Origin: Arthrobacter sp. RIT-PI-e
GTDB taxonomy: Bacteria > Actinomycetota > Actinomycetes > Actinomycetales > Micrococcaceae
Assembly (NCBI RefSeq): GCF_001187915.1
Contig: NZ_LGIU01000051.1
Location: 54,788 to 118,787, forward strand
Direction of reading: 5' to 3'
Length of the DNA: 64,000 nucleotides
The notes beneath the pieces are model-generated. The model worked only from the letters and a program-made list of their open reading frames with translations. It ran no database searches and was not told the DNA's origin. Positions 16,354-27,082 of the stretch are shown piece after piece. A program made the translations under genes and the position numbers. Position 1 is the first letter of the stretch. Every line of letters starts with the position of its first letter.

Positions 16354-17151
16354 TTAGCGCACCAGTTTCTTGAGTACCGAGGTGAAGATGCCGAGGCCGT
16401 CGGTGCCGCCGCGCACCTCTACCTCGCCGCGGGCGGAGGAGTCGGGGCCGAAGCCGGCCTCCACGGCGTGCTCGGGGTGCGGCATGAGGCCCACCACGTT
16501 GCCGGCGGCGTTGGAGATCCCGGCGATGTCCCGGCGTGAGCCGTTCGGGTTCTCGTCCACGTAGCGGAACACCACGCGGCCCTCGCCCTCGAGCTCGTCG
16601 AGGGTCCGGTTGTCGGCCACGAACTGGCCGTCCTGGTTCTTCAGCGGGATCACGATCTCCTCACCCGGGGCGTAGTCCGAGGTCCAGAAGGTGTCGGCAT
16701 TCTCCACCCGGAGGCGCTGGTCGCGGCAGATGAAGTGCAGGTGGTTGTTCTTGACCATGGACCCCGGCAGCAGGTGGGCCTCGGTGAGCACCTGGAAGCC
16801 GTTGCAGATGCCGAGCACGGGCAGTGCCTGCGCGCCGCCGGAGGCGGCTGCGATGATCTGCTCCATGAGCGGCGCGAACCGGGAGATGGCACCGGCACGG
16901 AGGTAGTCGCCGTAGGAGAAGCCGCCGGGGATGATCACGGCGTCCACGCCCTGGAGGTCGTGGTCGTCGTGCCAGAGGGCGACGGCGCTGCCACCGGCCA
17001 GGCGGACCGCGCGGACGGCGTCGCGGTCGTCGAGCGAGCCGGGGAAGGTGACCACGCCCACCCGCACGCCGTCCAGGGAACCGTCACCGGTGTCCGAGGC
17101 GATCGGCTGGGGGTACCCGATCAGCGGGGTCTCGACGTTCGAGGCGGTCAC
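16354..17151 (-). CDS. purQ: Phosphoribosylformylglycinamidine synthase subunit PurQ (glutaminase)
   Basis: 265-aa class I glutamine amidotransferase that supplies ammonia to PurL. Seen: [15 protein letters not shown] at the N-terminus, the nucleophile in GICNGFQVL, the oxyanion-type [13 protein letters not shown], and the His/Glu pair in [11 protein letters not shown]. It is about 30 residues longer than many PurQ proteins, from an N-terminal extension. The GTG start at 17151 overlaps the purS stop as GTGA; purL follows with no gap, so the three subunits are translationally coupled. Confidence 0.97.
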   Translation of the reverse strand: MTASNVETPLIGYPQPIASDTGDGSLDGVRVGVVTFPGSLDDRDAVRAVRLAGGSAVALWHDDHDLQGVDAVIIPGGFSYGDYLRAGAISRFAPLMEQIIAAASGGAQALPVLGICNGFQVLTEAHLLPGSMVKNNHLHFICRDQRLRVENADTFWTSDYAPGEEIVIPLKNQDGQFVADNRTLDELEGEGRVVFRYVDENPNGSRRDIAGISNAAGNVVGLMPHPEHAVEAGFGPDSSARGEVEVRGGTDGLGIFTSVLKKLVR

Positions 17152-17408
17152 TGTGCGCCGTCCTCGATGACCTCCACGCGGGTGACGTCCTCGATCACGG
17201 GGTTGGAGAGCAGCGTGGACGCGGCCTGGCGGGCCTGCTCGAGGACCTCCTCGGGGACCTCGCCGTCCACGGTGAGCTCGAAGCGCTTCCCCTGGCGGAC
17301 ACCGGCGAACCCGGTGAGGCCGATCCGGGGGAGCGCCCCGGCGATCGCCTTACCCTGCGGGTCGAGGATCTCGGGTTTGGGCATGACGTCGACGACGATC
17401 CGGGGCAT
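17148..17408 (-). CDS. purS: Phosphoribosylformylglycinamidine synthase subunit PurS
   Basis: 86-aa small subunit that bridges PurL and PurQ. It has the typical [19 protein letters not shown] start and [17 protein letters not shown]. The ATG at 17408 with GGAG upstream is chosen over an in-frame ATG 45 bases upstream, which would add residues not found in the family. It is the first gene of purSQL; the 190-base gap upstream presumably holds the promoter, but no clear boxes or PurR-type site were recognised. Confidence 0.95.
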   Translation of the reverse strand: MPRIVVDVMPKPEILDPQGKAIAGALPRIGLTGFAGVRQGKRFELTVDGEVPEEVLEQARQAASTLLSNPVIEDVTRVEVIEDGAQ

Positions 17409-17599
17409 CCGGCAACTCTCCTGTACGTGAGCGGCGCTGGGTGGTCCCAGCATTGGCGGCAGGAGCCCGGGAGTGCCGTCTCACGCCGTATCAGGGATGA
17501 CACCGGCGCTCCGCGAGCTTGCCCCACGAGTCTACCGGGCCCGCCGTTCCGTCCGCGCGGGCCGGACGCCCGGGATCGTGCTCCTGGAGGCCCCGCAGG

Positions 17600-18220
17600 T
17601 CAGCTCGCGCCCGGCGCCCCGAGGATGTCCTGGGCCGCGGTCCACCGCGAGATCTGGCAGCCGTCCGTCAGGGAGAAGGCGGCGATCACGGAGGTGCCGT
17701 CGAGGGTCCCGGTGATGCTCGCCGTCTGCGGCCCGCCGTACTGCTGGGTGCAGATCACGTCCTTGTCCGGCCGCGCGGTGAAGAACGCGGCACCGAGCCG
17801 GGTGAGTGCGGCGCAGGCGCTCTCGGCCCCGGGGAGCGTGGTGGCGGCGCCGGGTGCTCCACCCACGCATTCCAGGACGTACTGCACGGGTCCCGCCGCG
17901 GCGTCCTGCTGCAGGGTGACGGGCAGCAGGGCCTCGGTGCCCGCCGGCGACGGTCCTGCATCCGCGCTCGACGACGGGGTGCTCGACGGCGGTGGGGTGG
18001 AGGGCGGGGCCGACGGCGTCCCCCCGGGGTCGGGTGTGGGCTCGGACGGTGTGGGCTCGGGCGAGGCGGACTGCACGGTCGGCTCCTGCTCTGTCGGTTC
18101 GGTCGTGGTTCCACCCGGTGAGCAGGCGGTGAGGGTGAGGGCGAGGGCCGCGAGCAGACTCCCTGTGCGGAGACCCCTCGGCATCCGGGTGCCGCCGGGT
18201 GGCGGGGTTGTGCGGGTCAT
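17600..18220 (-). CDS. SSI-like serine protease inhibitor lipoprotein
   Basis: 206 aa. A lipoprotein signal (RGLRTGSLLAALALTLTACS, lipobox LTAC) is followed by a low-complexity Pro/Ser/Thr/Glu linker of about 60 residues. Then comes a domain resembling Streptomyces subtilisin inhibitor: VLECVGGAPG, SACAALTRLGAAF, VICTQQYGGPQTASITG and LTDGCQISRWTAAQDIL, with four Cys able to form the two conserved disulfides. The start at 18220 has an AAGGGGGA site; upstream in-frame Met is unsupported. Known of the family: tight inhibitors of subtilisin-like proteases. A secreted subtilase lies 1.2 kb away, so a protective or regulatory pairing is plausible. Confidence 0.8.
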   Translation of the reverse strand: MTRTTPPPGGTRMPRGLRTGSLLAALALTLTACSPGGTTTEPTEQEPTVQSASPEPTPSEPTPDPGGTPSAPPSTPPPSSTPSSSADAGPSPAGTEALLPVTLQQDAAAGPVQYVLECVGGAPGAATTLPGAESACAALTRLGAAFFTARPDKDVICTQQYGGPQTASITGTLDGTSVIAAFSLTDGCQISRWTAAQDILGAPGAS

Positions 18221-18329
18221 GGTTCCCCCTTCGACTGGTTCCCCAGCGTAATCGCCGCTGGACATCCGACGTCGGCGAACCTCCGACGAACGAAGCCTCC
18301 GTGATGTCCCGCGTCTGGTGACGCCTCCC

Positions 18330-19238
18330 TCAGCCCAGGACCAGGGCCTCCTCGAGCTGCCGCAGCAGGATCTTCCGGAGGTCCTGGGACTCCGCGGCGA
18401 AACCGCGCTGCAGGCGCACGTACTCGGCCTTCCCCTCGGGGGTCTCGATGGCGATCGGCGTGTGGCCCCAGGCGGAGAGGTCGTAGGGGGAGGCCCTCAT
18501 GTCCATCATCCGGATACGCCAGGAGAGCTCGAAGCAGTCCATCACGGTCTCGCTCGGGATCAGGGGCGTCAGCTTGTAGGCCCACTTGTAGAGGTCCATG
18601 TTCGCGTGGAGGCATCCGGGCTGCTCGAGGTCCCGCTGGTTCTGGCGGGTGGGCGAGAGCTCGTTGAGCGGGATGGCCTCGGGGGTGTAGAAGCGGAAGG
18701 CGTCGAAGTGGGTGCAGCGGATCCGGGCGGATTCGACGACGTCGTCCGTCCCCGAGGCGCCCAGGCGCAGCCCGAGGTACTCGTGCCGCACGCCGTTCAC
18801 CGCCGAGCGGTAGGCCATGGCCCACTCGTGCAGGCCGAAGCAGCCGAACTGGGCCGCCCGTGCCGCCGTGCGCCCGAGGATCACGCGGGTGAAGTCGATG
18901 GTCTCGCGCCGCTCCGCGACGAATCTCGGCACATCCACCCGCACGCCGCCGTCGTCCGCGGTGTAGTACTTCCAGGCGGCGCGGTCGGTGGAGGCAGGCC
19001 CCGTGAGGGTCACGCCCGCTCCCGGGTGCCACCGCCGGAGCTGACCGGGTTTCTGGTTGTAGTACGTGAAGAGGAAGTCCTCTACCGGGTGCTTCGCCCC
19101 GCGTGAGCGCCGTTCCAGGTACGGGCCGGCGAAGCGGTCCACCCGCGCGGTGTGCACCGCCTCCCGCTCCCGCCACTCGTCCGCGGTGGCGGTGCGTGCA
19201 GGTGAAGACGGCATCCAGCCATTATCACCCCGCCGCAT
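18330..19238 (-). CDS. Conserved actinobacterial protein, often labelled 3-methyladenine DNA glycosylase
   Basis: About 302 aa, soluble. Conserved stretches include KHPVEDFLFTYYNQKPGQLR, RWHPGAG, AAQFGCFGLHEWAMAYR, RIRCTHFDAFRFYTPEAIPL, GCLHANMDLYKWAYKLTPL and YDLSAWGHTPIAIETPEG. Homologues in actinobacteria carry the name 3-methyladenine DNA glycosylase, but no helix-hairpin-helix or AAG motif is visible here, so the function should be treated as unproven. The start at 19238 has GAGGTG 9 bases upstream; ATGs at 19250 and 19214 are alternatives. Confidence 0.65.
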   Translation of the reverse strand: MRRGDNGWMPSSPARTATADEWREREAVHTARVDRFAGPYLERRSRGAKHPVEDFLFTYYNQKPGQLRRWHPGAGVTLTGPASTDRAAWKYYTADDGGVRVDVPRFVAERRETIDFTRVILGRTAARAAQFGCFGLHEWAMAYRSAVNGVRHEYLGLRLGASGTDDVVESARIRCTHFDAFRFYTPEAIPLNELSPTRQNQRDLEQPGCLHANMDLYKWAYKLTPLIPSETVMDCFELSWRIRMMDMRASPYDLSAWGHTPIAIETPEGKAEYVRLQRGFAAESQDLRKILLRQLEEALVLG

Positions 19239-19433
19239 GAAGGTAAACACCTCGTGTTAATTCTGGGTAACGGGGCTGAATTCGAGTGGTCAGTAAGTGT
19301 TGCCTCGGGTAAGTTTGTCTCGCTGCGACGTCTGTGAGAGTCATCACAGTTCGGGGATCCTATCCGGGAGATCGCAGCACAGGGGGAACGGCTTCCGGCC
19401 GCTCCGCACTTTCACGAGAGGCACCACCTTCCT

Positions 19434-22400
19434 ATGACACAACGGAGAAAAGCCGGGCAGGGCAGCAGCACGCTGCGGGCTGTCACGGCGATCGTCCTGG
19501 GTCTGCCGCTGCTGGTCACGTCCACGGCCGTGGCGCCCATGGCGTACGCCGCACCCGCGGGTGCGCTGTCGGCGCAGAAGGCTCCCACCAAGGAACTCGA
19601 CCCGGCGCAGTACCCCGATGGCAAGTACATCGTGGTCCTCGCCGACAAGCCGGTGGCCACCTACGAGGGTGAGATCCAGGGTCTGGAGCGGACCAAGCCG
19701 GAGCAGGGGCAGAAGCTCGACGCCGCGGACGCGGACGTCCAGCAGTACTCGGACTTCCTCGAGGGCAAGCAGCAGGAGATCGCGGCCGGCGAGAACGTCG
19801 AGATCAACCGCACCTACACCGCGGCGATCAACGGCTTCGCGGCGGACCTCAGCACGGACCAGGCGGTGGAGCTCGCCAAGAGCGACGACGTCCTGTTCGT
19901 GGCACCGGACGTCGAGAACGCACCCGACTACTCGAGCACCGACTTCCTGAACCTTCCCGGGAACAAGGGCGTGTGGAAGAGCCAGTTCGGCGGCGAGAAG
20001 AACGCCGGTGCCGGCACGGTGGTCGGCGTGATCGACACCGGGTACGCACCCGACAACCCTTTCTTCGCAGGTGCACCCGTCAAGCGCCTCCCCGGCAACT
20101 CCAAGCCGAAGGTGGGCGAGCCCTACCTGAACGCGGCCGGCAGGATCGCCATGCTGAAGACCGACGGGAGCACCTTCGTCGGCGAGTGCCAGGTCGGCGA
20201 GGACTTCGACGGCAGCCTCTGCAACTCCAAGGTCCTCTCGGCCCGCTACTTCGCCGACACGTTCCTCGCGAACGTCCCTGCGGAGAACCGTGCTCCCGAG
20301 GAGGTCATCTCCCCCGTGGACATCGACAACCACGGTACGCACACCGCCAGCACCGCCGCCGGCAACGCCGGCGTACCCCAGCGTGTGGACGGCCGCGACT
20401 TCGGCATCGGTGCCGGTGTGGCGCCCGCCGCGAAGATCGCCGTCTACAAGATCTGCTGGGAGGACGACAACCCGGACACGGGCGGCTGCTACTCCTCCGC
20501 GGCGGTCGACGCCATCAACCAGGCCATCCTCGACGGCGTGGACGTGCTGAACTACTCGATCTCGGGCAGCACCACCACGACGACGGACCCCGTGGCCCTC
20601 GCGTTCCTCTCCGCAGCGTCCGCGGGTGTGTTCGTCGCGGCCTCGGCGGGTAACTCCGGTCCTACCGCGAGCACCGTGAACCACGGTTCCCCGTGGCTCA
20701 CCACGGTGGCCGCGAGCACGTTCAACTACGAGCTGCAGGGTACGGCCGAGTTCTCCGACGGATCCAAGTACCGCGGTGCCTCGATCATGCGCAACGGCGT
20801 CCCCGCCAGCCCCGTGGTCCTCGCCGCGAATGCCGCTGCCGCAGGTGCCCCCACGCCGGAACTGTGCGGCCCGAACCCCTTGGAGCCCGCGAAGGCCGCG
20901 GGCAAGATCGTGGTCTGCGCCCGCGGCGTCGTGGACCGCACCGCCAAGAGCGCGGAGGTCCAGCGCGGCGGCGGTGTGGGCATGATCCTCGTCAACGTCA
21001 CGCCGTCCTCCACGGACGCCGACAAGCACGTGATCCCCACGGTGCACGTCGACGCCCCCGCCGCTCTCGAGCTGAAGGCCAAGGTCGCCGCGAACCCGAA
21101 CCTGACGGTCGCCCTGCAGCCCCGGGACACCACGGGCCAGCCGCTGCCTCCCACCCCGCAGATCGCCGGGTTCTCCTCGCGTGGACCGCTGCTGGCCACC
21201 GGATCCGATCTCCTGAAGCCGGACATCACGGCTCCCGGTGTCGGCGTCCTCGCCGGTGTCTCCACCGTGGGTTCGAACGGTGAGCAGTTCGGTTTCCTCT
21301 CCGGGACCTCCATGGCGTCCCCGCAGGTCGCCGGTCTCGCAGCACTGGTCCTGGCGAAGAACCCGACCTGGTCCCCGGCCGCCGTGAAGTCGGCCATGAT
21401 GACCACGGCGTACCCCTTGAAGACGGCCACCGGTGCCGTCGAGACGGACGTCCTCGCGGTCGGCGCGGGTCACATCAACCCGGCGTCGGTGCTCAGCCCC
21501 GGCCTGGTCTACGACCAGGACGCGGACGACTACCTGCGCTTCATCCAGGGCACGGGGCTCGACCTCGGCATCGACGGGATCGAAGCCGTCGAGGCGAAGA
21601 ACACGAACGCCCCCCCCTTCTCACTGGGCAACCTGCCCGGCCGCTCCGAGGTGACCCGCACGGTCACCGCCGTGACGCCGGGCCTCTACCGCGCCACCGT
21701 CAACATCCCCGGGGTGAAAGCCACGGTCACGCCGTCGATCCTGAACTTCAGCGCAGCCGGCGAGAAGCGCACCTTCAAGGTGACCTTCGAGAACCAGAGC
21801 GCCCCCGTGGGTCAGTTCGCCGCCGGGTCGCTGACCTGGTCGGGTCAGAACAAGAAGGTCACCTCACCGGTGGCCGTCCGCCCGCAGGCCGTCAACGCTC
21901 CCGCCGAGGTGGCCTTCACCTCCAACGGCGCCAGCGGCAGCGGCAGCTTCGACGTCACCTCGGGGACCAACAGGCCGATCGCGATGACGCTGCAGGGTCT
22001 CGCCAAGGCGGACACCACGGACATCGAGCTGGTGCCCGGCAGTGCTGCCATCGGCAACAACGTCTCCAACGCCGTGAAGACCGTCGAGGTGCCGGCCAAC
22101 ACGTCGCTGGCCCGCTTCTCGGTGCTCTCGAGCACCGAAGCGGCGGACTTCGACATGTTCCTGGTGCGCCCCAACGGCAGCGTCACCCAGGTGGCGACGT
22201 CCGACGCCAGCGAGACCATCACGCTCCAGAACCCTGCGGCGGGCACCTACCAGATCGTGGCCAACCTGTACTCCAGCCCCGGGAACGCCCCGACGGCGGG
22301 AACCATCGAGGCCGTCGTCCTGGGTGCCGGTCTGAACAACGCCACGGTCACCCCGAACCCGCTGGTGCTGGCGAACGGCTCCACCGGCGCCGTCACGGTC

Positions 22401-22601
22401 AACTGGACCGGGCTCGCCCCCGGTTCCTACGTGGGCCGGATCACCTACGCGGGCTCGTCGGCCATCACCAACGTGGCCGTGACGGTCACCGGGACGGCTC
22501 CGACGGCTGCGCCGGCAGCGGTCGAACTGCCCACGGTGAACCCGGCGGACAAGCTGATCACCGGCCCCCGCGAGTTCACCACCCCCACCGGGAACAAGTA
22601 G
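19434..22601 (+). CDS. Secreted subtilisin-like serine protease (S8) with PA domain
   Basis: 1055 aa. Signal peptide to about residue 40 (APMAYAAPAG). An inhibitor_I9 propeptide follows (about 60-165, DGKYIVVLADKP to DVLFVAPD). The peptidase_S8 domain has catalytic D201 (VVGVIDTGY), H303 (NHGTHTAS) and S626 (SGTSMASPQVAG). A PA domain is inserted between His and Ser, with VCARGVVDRTAKSAEVQRGG. The C-terminus is Fn3-like and beta-rich (about 700-1055). The organisation matches plant cucumisin-like and actinobacterial secreted subtilases. There is no sorting motif, so it is probably released. An SSI-like inhibitor is encoded 1.2 kb upstream on the other strand. The ribosome site is weak (ACGAGAGG at long spacing). 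Confidence 0.93.
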   Translation: MTQRRKAGQGSSTLRAVTAIVLGLPLLVTSTAVAPMAYAAPAGALSAQKAPTKELDPAQYPDGKYIVVLADKPVATYEGEIQGLERTKPEQGQKLDAADADVQQYSDFLEGKQQEIAAGENVEINRTYTAAINGFAADLSTDQAVELAKSDDVLFVAPDVENAPDYSSTDFLNLPGNKGVWKSQFGGEKNAGAGTVVGVIDTGYAPDNPFFAGAPVKRLPGNSKPKVGEPYLNAAGRIAMLKTDGSTFVGECQVGEDFDGSLCNSKVLSARYFADTFLANVPAENRAPEEVISPVDIDNHGTHTASTAAGNAGVPQRVDGRDFGIGAGVAPAAKIAVYKICWEDDNPDTGGCYSSAAVDAINQAILDGVDVLNYSISGSTTTTTDPVALAFLSAASAGVFVAASAGNSGPTASTVNHGSPWLTTVAASTFNYELQGTAEFSDGSKYRGASIMRNGVPASPVVLAANAAAAGAPTPELCGPNPLEPAKAAGKIVVCARGVVDRTAKSAEVQRGGGVGMILVNVTPSSTDADKHVIPTVHVDAPAALELKAKVAANPNLTVALQPRDTTGQPLPPTPQIAGFSSRGPLLATGSDLLKPDITAPGVGVLAGVSTVGSNGEQFGFLSGTSMASPQVAGLAALVLAKNPTWSPAAVKSAMMTTAYPLKTATGAVETDVLAVGAGHINPASVLSPGLVYDQDADDYLRFIQGTGLDLGIDGIEAVEAKNTNAPPFSLGNLPGRSEVTRTVTAVTPGLYRATVNIPGVKATVTPSILNFSAAGEKRTFKVTFENQSAPVGQFAAGSLTWSGQNKKVTSPVAVRPQAVNAPAEVAFTSNGASGSGSFDVTSGTNRPIAMTLQGLAKADTTDIELVPGSAAIGNNVSNAVKTVEVPANTSLARFSVLSSTEAADFDMFLVRPNGSVTQVATSDASETITLQNPAAGTYQIVANLYSSPGNAPTAGTIEAVVLGAGLNNATVTPNPLVLANGSTGAVTVNWTGLAPGSYVGRITYAGSSAITNVAVTVTGTAPTAAPAAVELPTVNPADKLITGPREFTTPTGNK

Positions 22602-22644
22602 GCGGACCTGCAATACTGATGGTCAGCACCGACTGACCGGACAC

Positions 22645-22681
22645 GAGGAAGGCCGGTGGATCCGATCCACCGGCCTTCCTC
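22645..22681. terminator. Long perfect hairpin terminator between subtilase and aspartate kinase
   Basis: GAGGAAGGCCGGTGGAT pairs exactly with ATCCACCGGCCTTCCTC around a very short loop. It sits between the convergent subtilase and aspartate kinase genes and should stop transcription from both sides. Confidence 0.88.
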
Positions 22682-22716
22682 GTGCTCTGTGCGTCGGTTG
22701 GAAGGAGCGTGCCCGG

Positions 22717-24006
<1,290 letters not shown>

Positions 24007-24232
24007 GCACTCGCTCACTGCTGAGAGGACGACGGCGGAGGTCCGGCTGCCCGGGCCGTGCGGCCGCGGGCGGCGGCATCTTCGCCTGGGCGTCGGGGCG
24101 CTGTGACCCCAGCGCCCGTGCCAGTGTAGCGGCGCGCCGAATGCTGTCCCAAAGTTCGGGTCGGAATGAGACCGTATGGCTCCACGTCCCGTCTCAGCCC
24201 CTGGGGGGAGGCCGGGTCGAAGGACTTTCGCA

Positions 24233-24238
24233 TACCCT
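24233..24238 (+). promoter_or_regulatory. Leaderless -10 box for the ABC exporter
   Basis: TACCCT ends 6 bases before the ATG at 24245. A TANNNT box at 6-7 bases from the start codon is the actinobacterial signature of leaderless transcription; no strong Shine-Dalgarno is needed here. The same arrangement is seen at 40431 and 47486. Confidence 0.55.
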
Positions 24239-24244
24239 CGGAGC

Positions 24245-25177
24245 ATGACTGACAGCTTCGGGGGAATCGTCGTCGAGGGCCTCGCCCGGAGCTTCGGCCC
24301 GGTGCAGGCGATCCGCACCATCGACTTCCAGGCCCCGCCCGGCGAGGTGACCGCCCTGATCGGTTCCAACGGCTCCGGCAAGACCACCCTCATGCTGATC
24401 CTCGCGAGCCTGCTGGCACCGGACTCCGGGACCGTGCGCGTGGCCGGGTTCGATCCCGTGGTCCATCCGGCGGAGGTCCGCAGGAGGGTGGGCTGGATGC
24501 CGGACACCCTGGGCACCTGGGAGTCCCTGACCGCGTCCGAGGTGCTCCGGACCGTGGGCGCCCTGTACGGGATGAGCCCCGCGGACCGTTCCCGGCGCGC
24601 CGACGAGCTGCTGCGCACGGTGAACCTCACCGAGTTCGGGCGCCAGGCGGCCCGCGTGCTCTCGCGCGGTCAGCAACAGCGGCTCAGCCTCGCCCGCGCC
24701 CTCATCCACGACCCCGAGGTGCTCCTGCTCGACGAGCCGGCGTCCGGCCTCGATCCGGGATCACGGCTGGAACTGCGCACCCTCCTGCGCTCCCTCGCCG
24801 CCGCCGGCAAGACCGTGGTGGTGTCCAGCCACGTCCTCTCGGAGCTGGACGAGATCGCGGACCGCGCCGTGTTCGTCAGCCGCGGGCACTCCGTGAAGAC
24901 CCAGACGCTCGACGAGGCCGGGAGCCAGCTGCGCCGCTACTACGTGCAGGCGCAGCCGATGTCCGCCCTCGCCGACACCCTGCGCAGCCAGGAGATCCGC
25001 TTCGAGACCCGCGGCGATTCCCGGCGCGAGGAGTTCCTGGTGCAGCTCGGCAGCACCGCGGAGGCCTCGTGGCTGCTGCGCACCCTGGTGCTGGCCGGCG
25101 TCGTCGTCACCGCGTTCGCGCCGGCCGGCGGCGCGCTCGAGGAGACCTACATGAGCTTGGACACGGACAGATTATGA
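24245..25177 (+). CDS. ABC transporter ATP-binding protein (ABC-2 exporter type)
   Basis: 310 aa. Walker [10 protein letters not shown], signature [15 protein letters not shown], Walker [17 protein letters not shown] and the H-loop in [17 protein letters not shown] are present, with a C-terminal extension of about 80 residues typical of drug or heme exporters (CcmA/DrrA-like). The start at 24245 lies just after a TACCCT -10 box. The stop overlaps the permease start (ATGA), so the two form a coupled pair. The substrate is unknown. Confidence 0.9.
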   Translation: MTDSFGGIVVEGLARSFGPVQAIRTIDFQAPPGEVTALIGSNGSGKTTLMLILASLLAPDSGTVRVAGFDPVVHPAEVRRRVGWMPDTLGTWESLTASEVLRTVGALYGMSPADRSRRADELLRTVNLTEFGRQAARVLSRGQQQRLSLARALIHDPEVLLLDEPASGLDPGSRLELRTLLRSLAAAGKTVVVSSHVLSELDEIADRAVFVSRGHSVKTQTLDEAGSQLRRYYVQAQPMSALADTLRSQEIRFETRGDSRREEFLVQLGSTAEASWLLRTLVLAGVVVTAFAPAGGALEETYMSLDTDRL

Positions 25178-26313
25178 GCACCGCTGCACCCTCCCTCATG
25201 CCCCGAACCGGCCCGGCGGTGACCACGCTGCCGTTCTGGTCCGCGGTCCGCACCGTGTTCGTCCTCGAGACCAGGCAGCGCCTGCGCGGGAAGGGCTGGT
25301 ACTGGATGCTCGGCATCTGGTTCGTGGTGATCGGGTTCGTCTTCGTGCTCACCTCCGCCTACTCGGACAACACGCCCAACGAGGGCGGCATGCTCTTCGA
25401 CCTCGTGGTGGGCTTCGTGCTGGGGTTCGGGCTGCTCGTGGCCCCCGGACTGTCCGCCAATGCGGTGAACGGTGACCGCGCCGGGGGTACGCTCGCCATC
25501 CTCCAGGTGACCCTGCTGACCCCCGGGCAACTCCTCATGGGCAAGTGGCTCGCGTCCTGGGTGGGCTCTCTCGCGTTCCTCGTGCTCAGTACGCCCTTCA
25601 TCTTCTGGGCACTCGCGCTCGGCGGGGTGGGTGGAGCGGTGGCCTCCGTGTCCCTGCTGATGCTGGCCGTCCAGCTGGGCGTGGTCTGCGCCCTCGGCGT
25701 CGCGGTGTCCGCGATCGCCGGCCGCCCGCTGTTCTCGATCGTCACCACGTACATGCTGGTGGCACTGCTGACCGTCGGGACCGTGATCGTCTTCGCACTC
25801 AGCGCCGCCCTGGTCACCGAGCAGCGCAGCATCACCACCTCCTCCTACAACCCCCCGGAGTCCGCCTTGCGGGAGGACGGGACCCTCGACGAGACCGTCG
25901 AGTGGGAGTGCTATACGCAGACCTATGTCACCGACGTGGCGCACACCGAGTACATCGCGTGGGTCCTCGCCGCCAACCCGTTCGTGGTGGTGGCCGACGC
26001 CGTGCCCTACACGTACGAGGAGCCGGAGGAGGCACCCCCGGTACAGGGTTTCGCCTACACGGGCGGCACCTACTACGCCCCTGGCGTCATGGAGGGCGTC
26101 AGCCAGCTGGTCCGTCAGTCGCAGGCCGGACCGGATCTCGAGGTCACGTGCGAGGAGGCCCTGCAGGGAATGCGACCCCTGCAGCAGGAGACGCCGATCT
26201 GGCCGCTCGGTCTCGGACTGCAGGTGCTTCTCGCCGTGGCTCTCCTCCTGCTGGCCAGGCGGCGCCTGACCATGCCGGCGATGCGCCTGCCCCAGGGCAC
26301 GCGCATCGCCTGA
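25174..26313 (+). CDS. ABC-2 type transporter permease
   Basis: 379-aa membrane protein partner of the preceding ATPase. About six helices are visible: one after TRQRLRGKGW (WYWMLGIWFVVIGFVFVLT), then LVVGFVLGFGLLVAPGLSAN, SWVGSLAFLVLSTPFIFW, VASVSLLMLAVQLGVVCALG, TTYMLVALLTVGTVIVFAL, and a last one near the C-terminus (LQVLLAVALLLLARRRL). The large external loop between the last two helices (about residues 220-345) contains two Cys (EWECYTQTY and VTCEEALQG) and is acidic. It ends 6 bases from the convergent recR stop. The exported substrate cannot be inferred. Confidence 0.88.
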   Translation: MSTAAPSLMPRTGPAVTTLPFWSAVRTVFVLETRQRLRGKGWYWMLGIWFVVIGFVFVLTSAYSDNTPNEGGMLFDLVVGFVLGFGLLVAPGLSANAVNGDRAGGTLAILQVTLLTPGQLLMGKWLASWVGSLAFLVLSTPFIFWALALGGVGGAVASVSLLMLAVQLGVVCALGVAVSAIAGRPLFSIVTTYMLVALLTVGTVIVFALSAALVTEQRSITTSSYNPPESALREDGTLDETVEWECYTQTYVTDVAHTEYIAWVLAANPFVVVADAVPYTYEEPEEAPPVQGFAYTGGTYYAPGVMEGVSQLVRQSQAGPDLEVTCEEALQGMRPLQQETPIWPLGLGLQVLLAVALLLLARRRLTMPAMRLPQGTRIA

Positions 26314-26319
26314 GCAGGA

Positions 26320-26916
26320 TCAGGACATGGCCCGCCGGCCCTCGAAGGCGCGGCCCAGGGTCACCTCGTCCGCGTACTCGAGGTCCCCGCCCACCGGGAG
26401 TCCGGAGGCCAGCCGCGTGACCGGGATGCCGATGGTCTTCAGCATGCGGACCAGGTAGGTGGCCGTGGCCTCACCCTCGAGGTTCGGGTCCGTGGCGATG
26501 ATGATCTCCTGGACCTGCTCGTCCGAGAGCCGTGCGAGGAGCTCGCGGATGCGCAGCTGGTCCGGGCCCACCCCGGCGATCGGGTTGATGGCCCCGCCCA
26601 GCACGTGGTACCTGCCGCGAAAGGACCGCGTGCGCTCGACGGCGATGACGTCCTTGGATTCCTCCACCACGCAGATCATGCTCGGATCGCGGCGGGGATC
26701 CCTGCAGATCGCGCACTTCTCCTGCTCCGCCACGTTGCCGCAGACGGCGCAGAACTTCACGCGTTCCTTCACCGTGGTGATGGCGGTGACGAGGCGCGCC
26801 ATGTCCTCGCCGTCCGCTTCCAGGATGTGGAAAGCGAGGCGTTGAGCCGACTTCGGCCCGACACCGGGGAGGCGTCCGAGCTCGTCGATCAGCTCCTGGA
26901 CTGCGCCTTCGTACAC
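26320..26916 (-). CDS. recR: Recombination protein RecR
   Basis: 198 aa. Works with RecF and RecO to load RecA on gapped DNA. Seen: helix-hairpin-helix [20 protein letters not shown] (first 20 residues), the zinc finger [16 protein letters not shown], and the Toprim domain from [14 protein letters not shown]. The GTG at 26916 is preferred because it gives the conserved N-terminus and has AGAGGA upstream; the frame is open 48 bases further but those residues are not conserved. It lies downstream of dnaX with a 166-base gap that lacks the ybaB gene usually found between them. Confidence 0.95.
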   Translation of the reverse strand: MYEGAVQELIDELGRLPGVGPKSAQRLAFHILEADGEDMARLVTAITTVKERVKFCAVCGNVAEQEKCAICRDPRRDPSMICVVEESKDVIAVERTRSFRGRYHVLGGAINPIAGVGPDQLRIRELLARLSDEQVQEIIIATDPNLEGEATATYLVRMLKTIGIPVTRLASGLPVGGDLEYADEVTLGRAFEGRRAMS

Positions 26917-27082
26917 GATGGTTCCTCTTCTGCCGTTCGATGATGGTGCCGGTGCCGGGTCCACCGCAGTGCGGCGCCGGCTCCGCCCGGTCCGGCCGGC
27001 GGAGAAGTGTCCCCTCCATTGTCCGCCCTACGGCGGCCCGGCGCTGCGCGAGGCGCCGGCGCTCCTCCCAGGGCGAAGAGGA

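Noticed and set aside
14023..16539. A long plus-strand frame opposite purL
   Set aside because: It mirrors purL exactly, is rich in Arg/Gly/His/Val with no motifs or ribosome site, and is a typical antisense shadow in GC-rich DNA. The same applies to other long antisense frames, such as those opposite dnaX, metY and subtilase.
18330..19238. Firm assignment as 3-methyladenine DNA glycosylase
   Set aside because: The name is attached to homologues, but no recognisable glycosylase fold motif is visible here.
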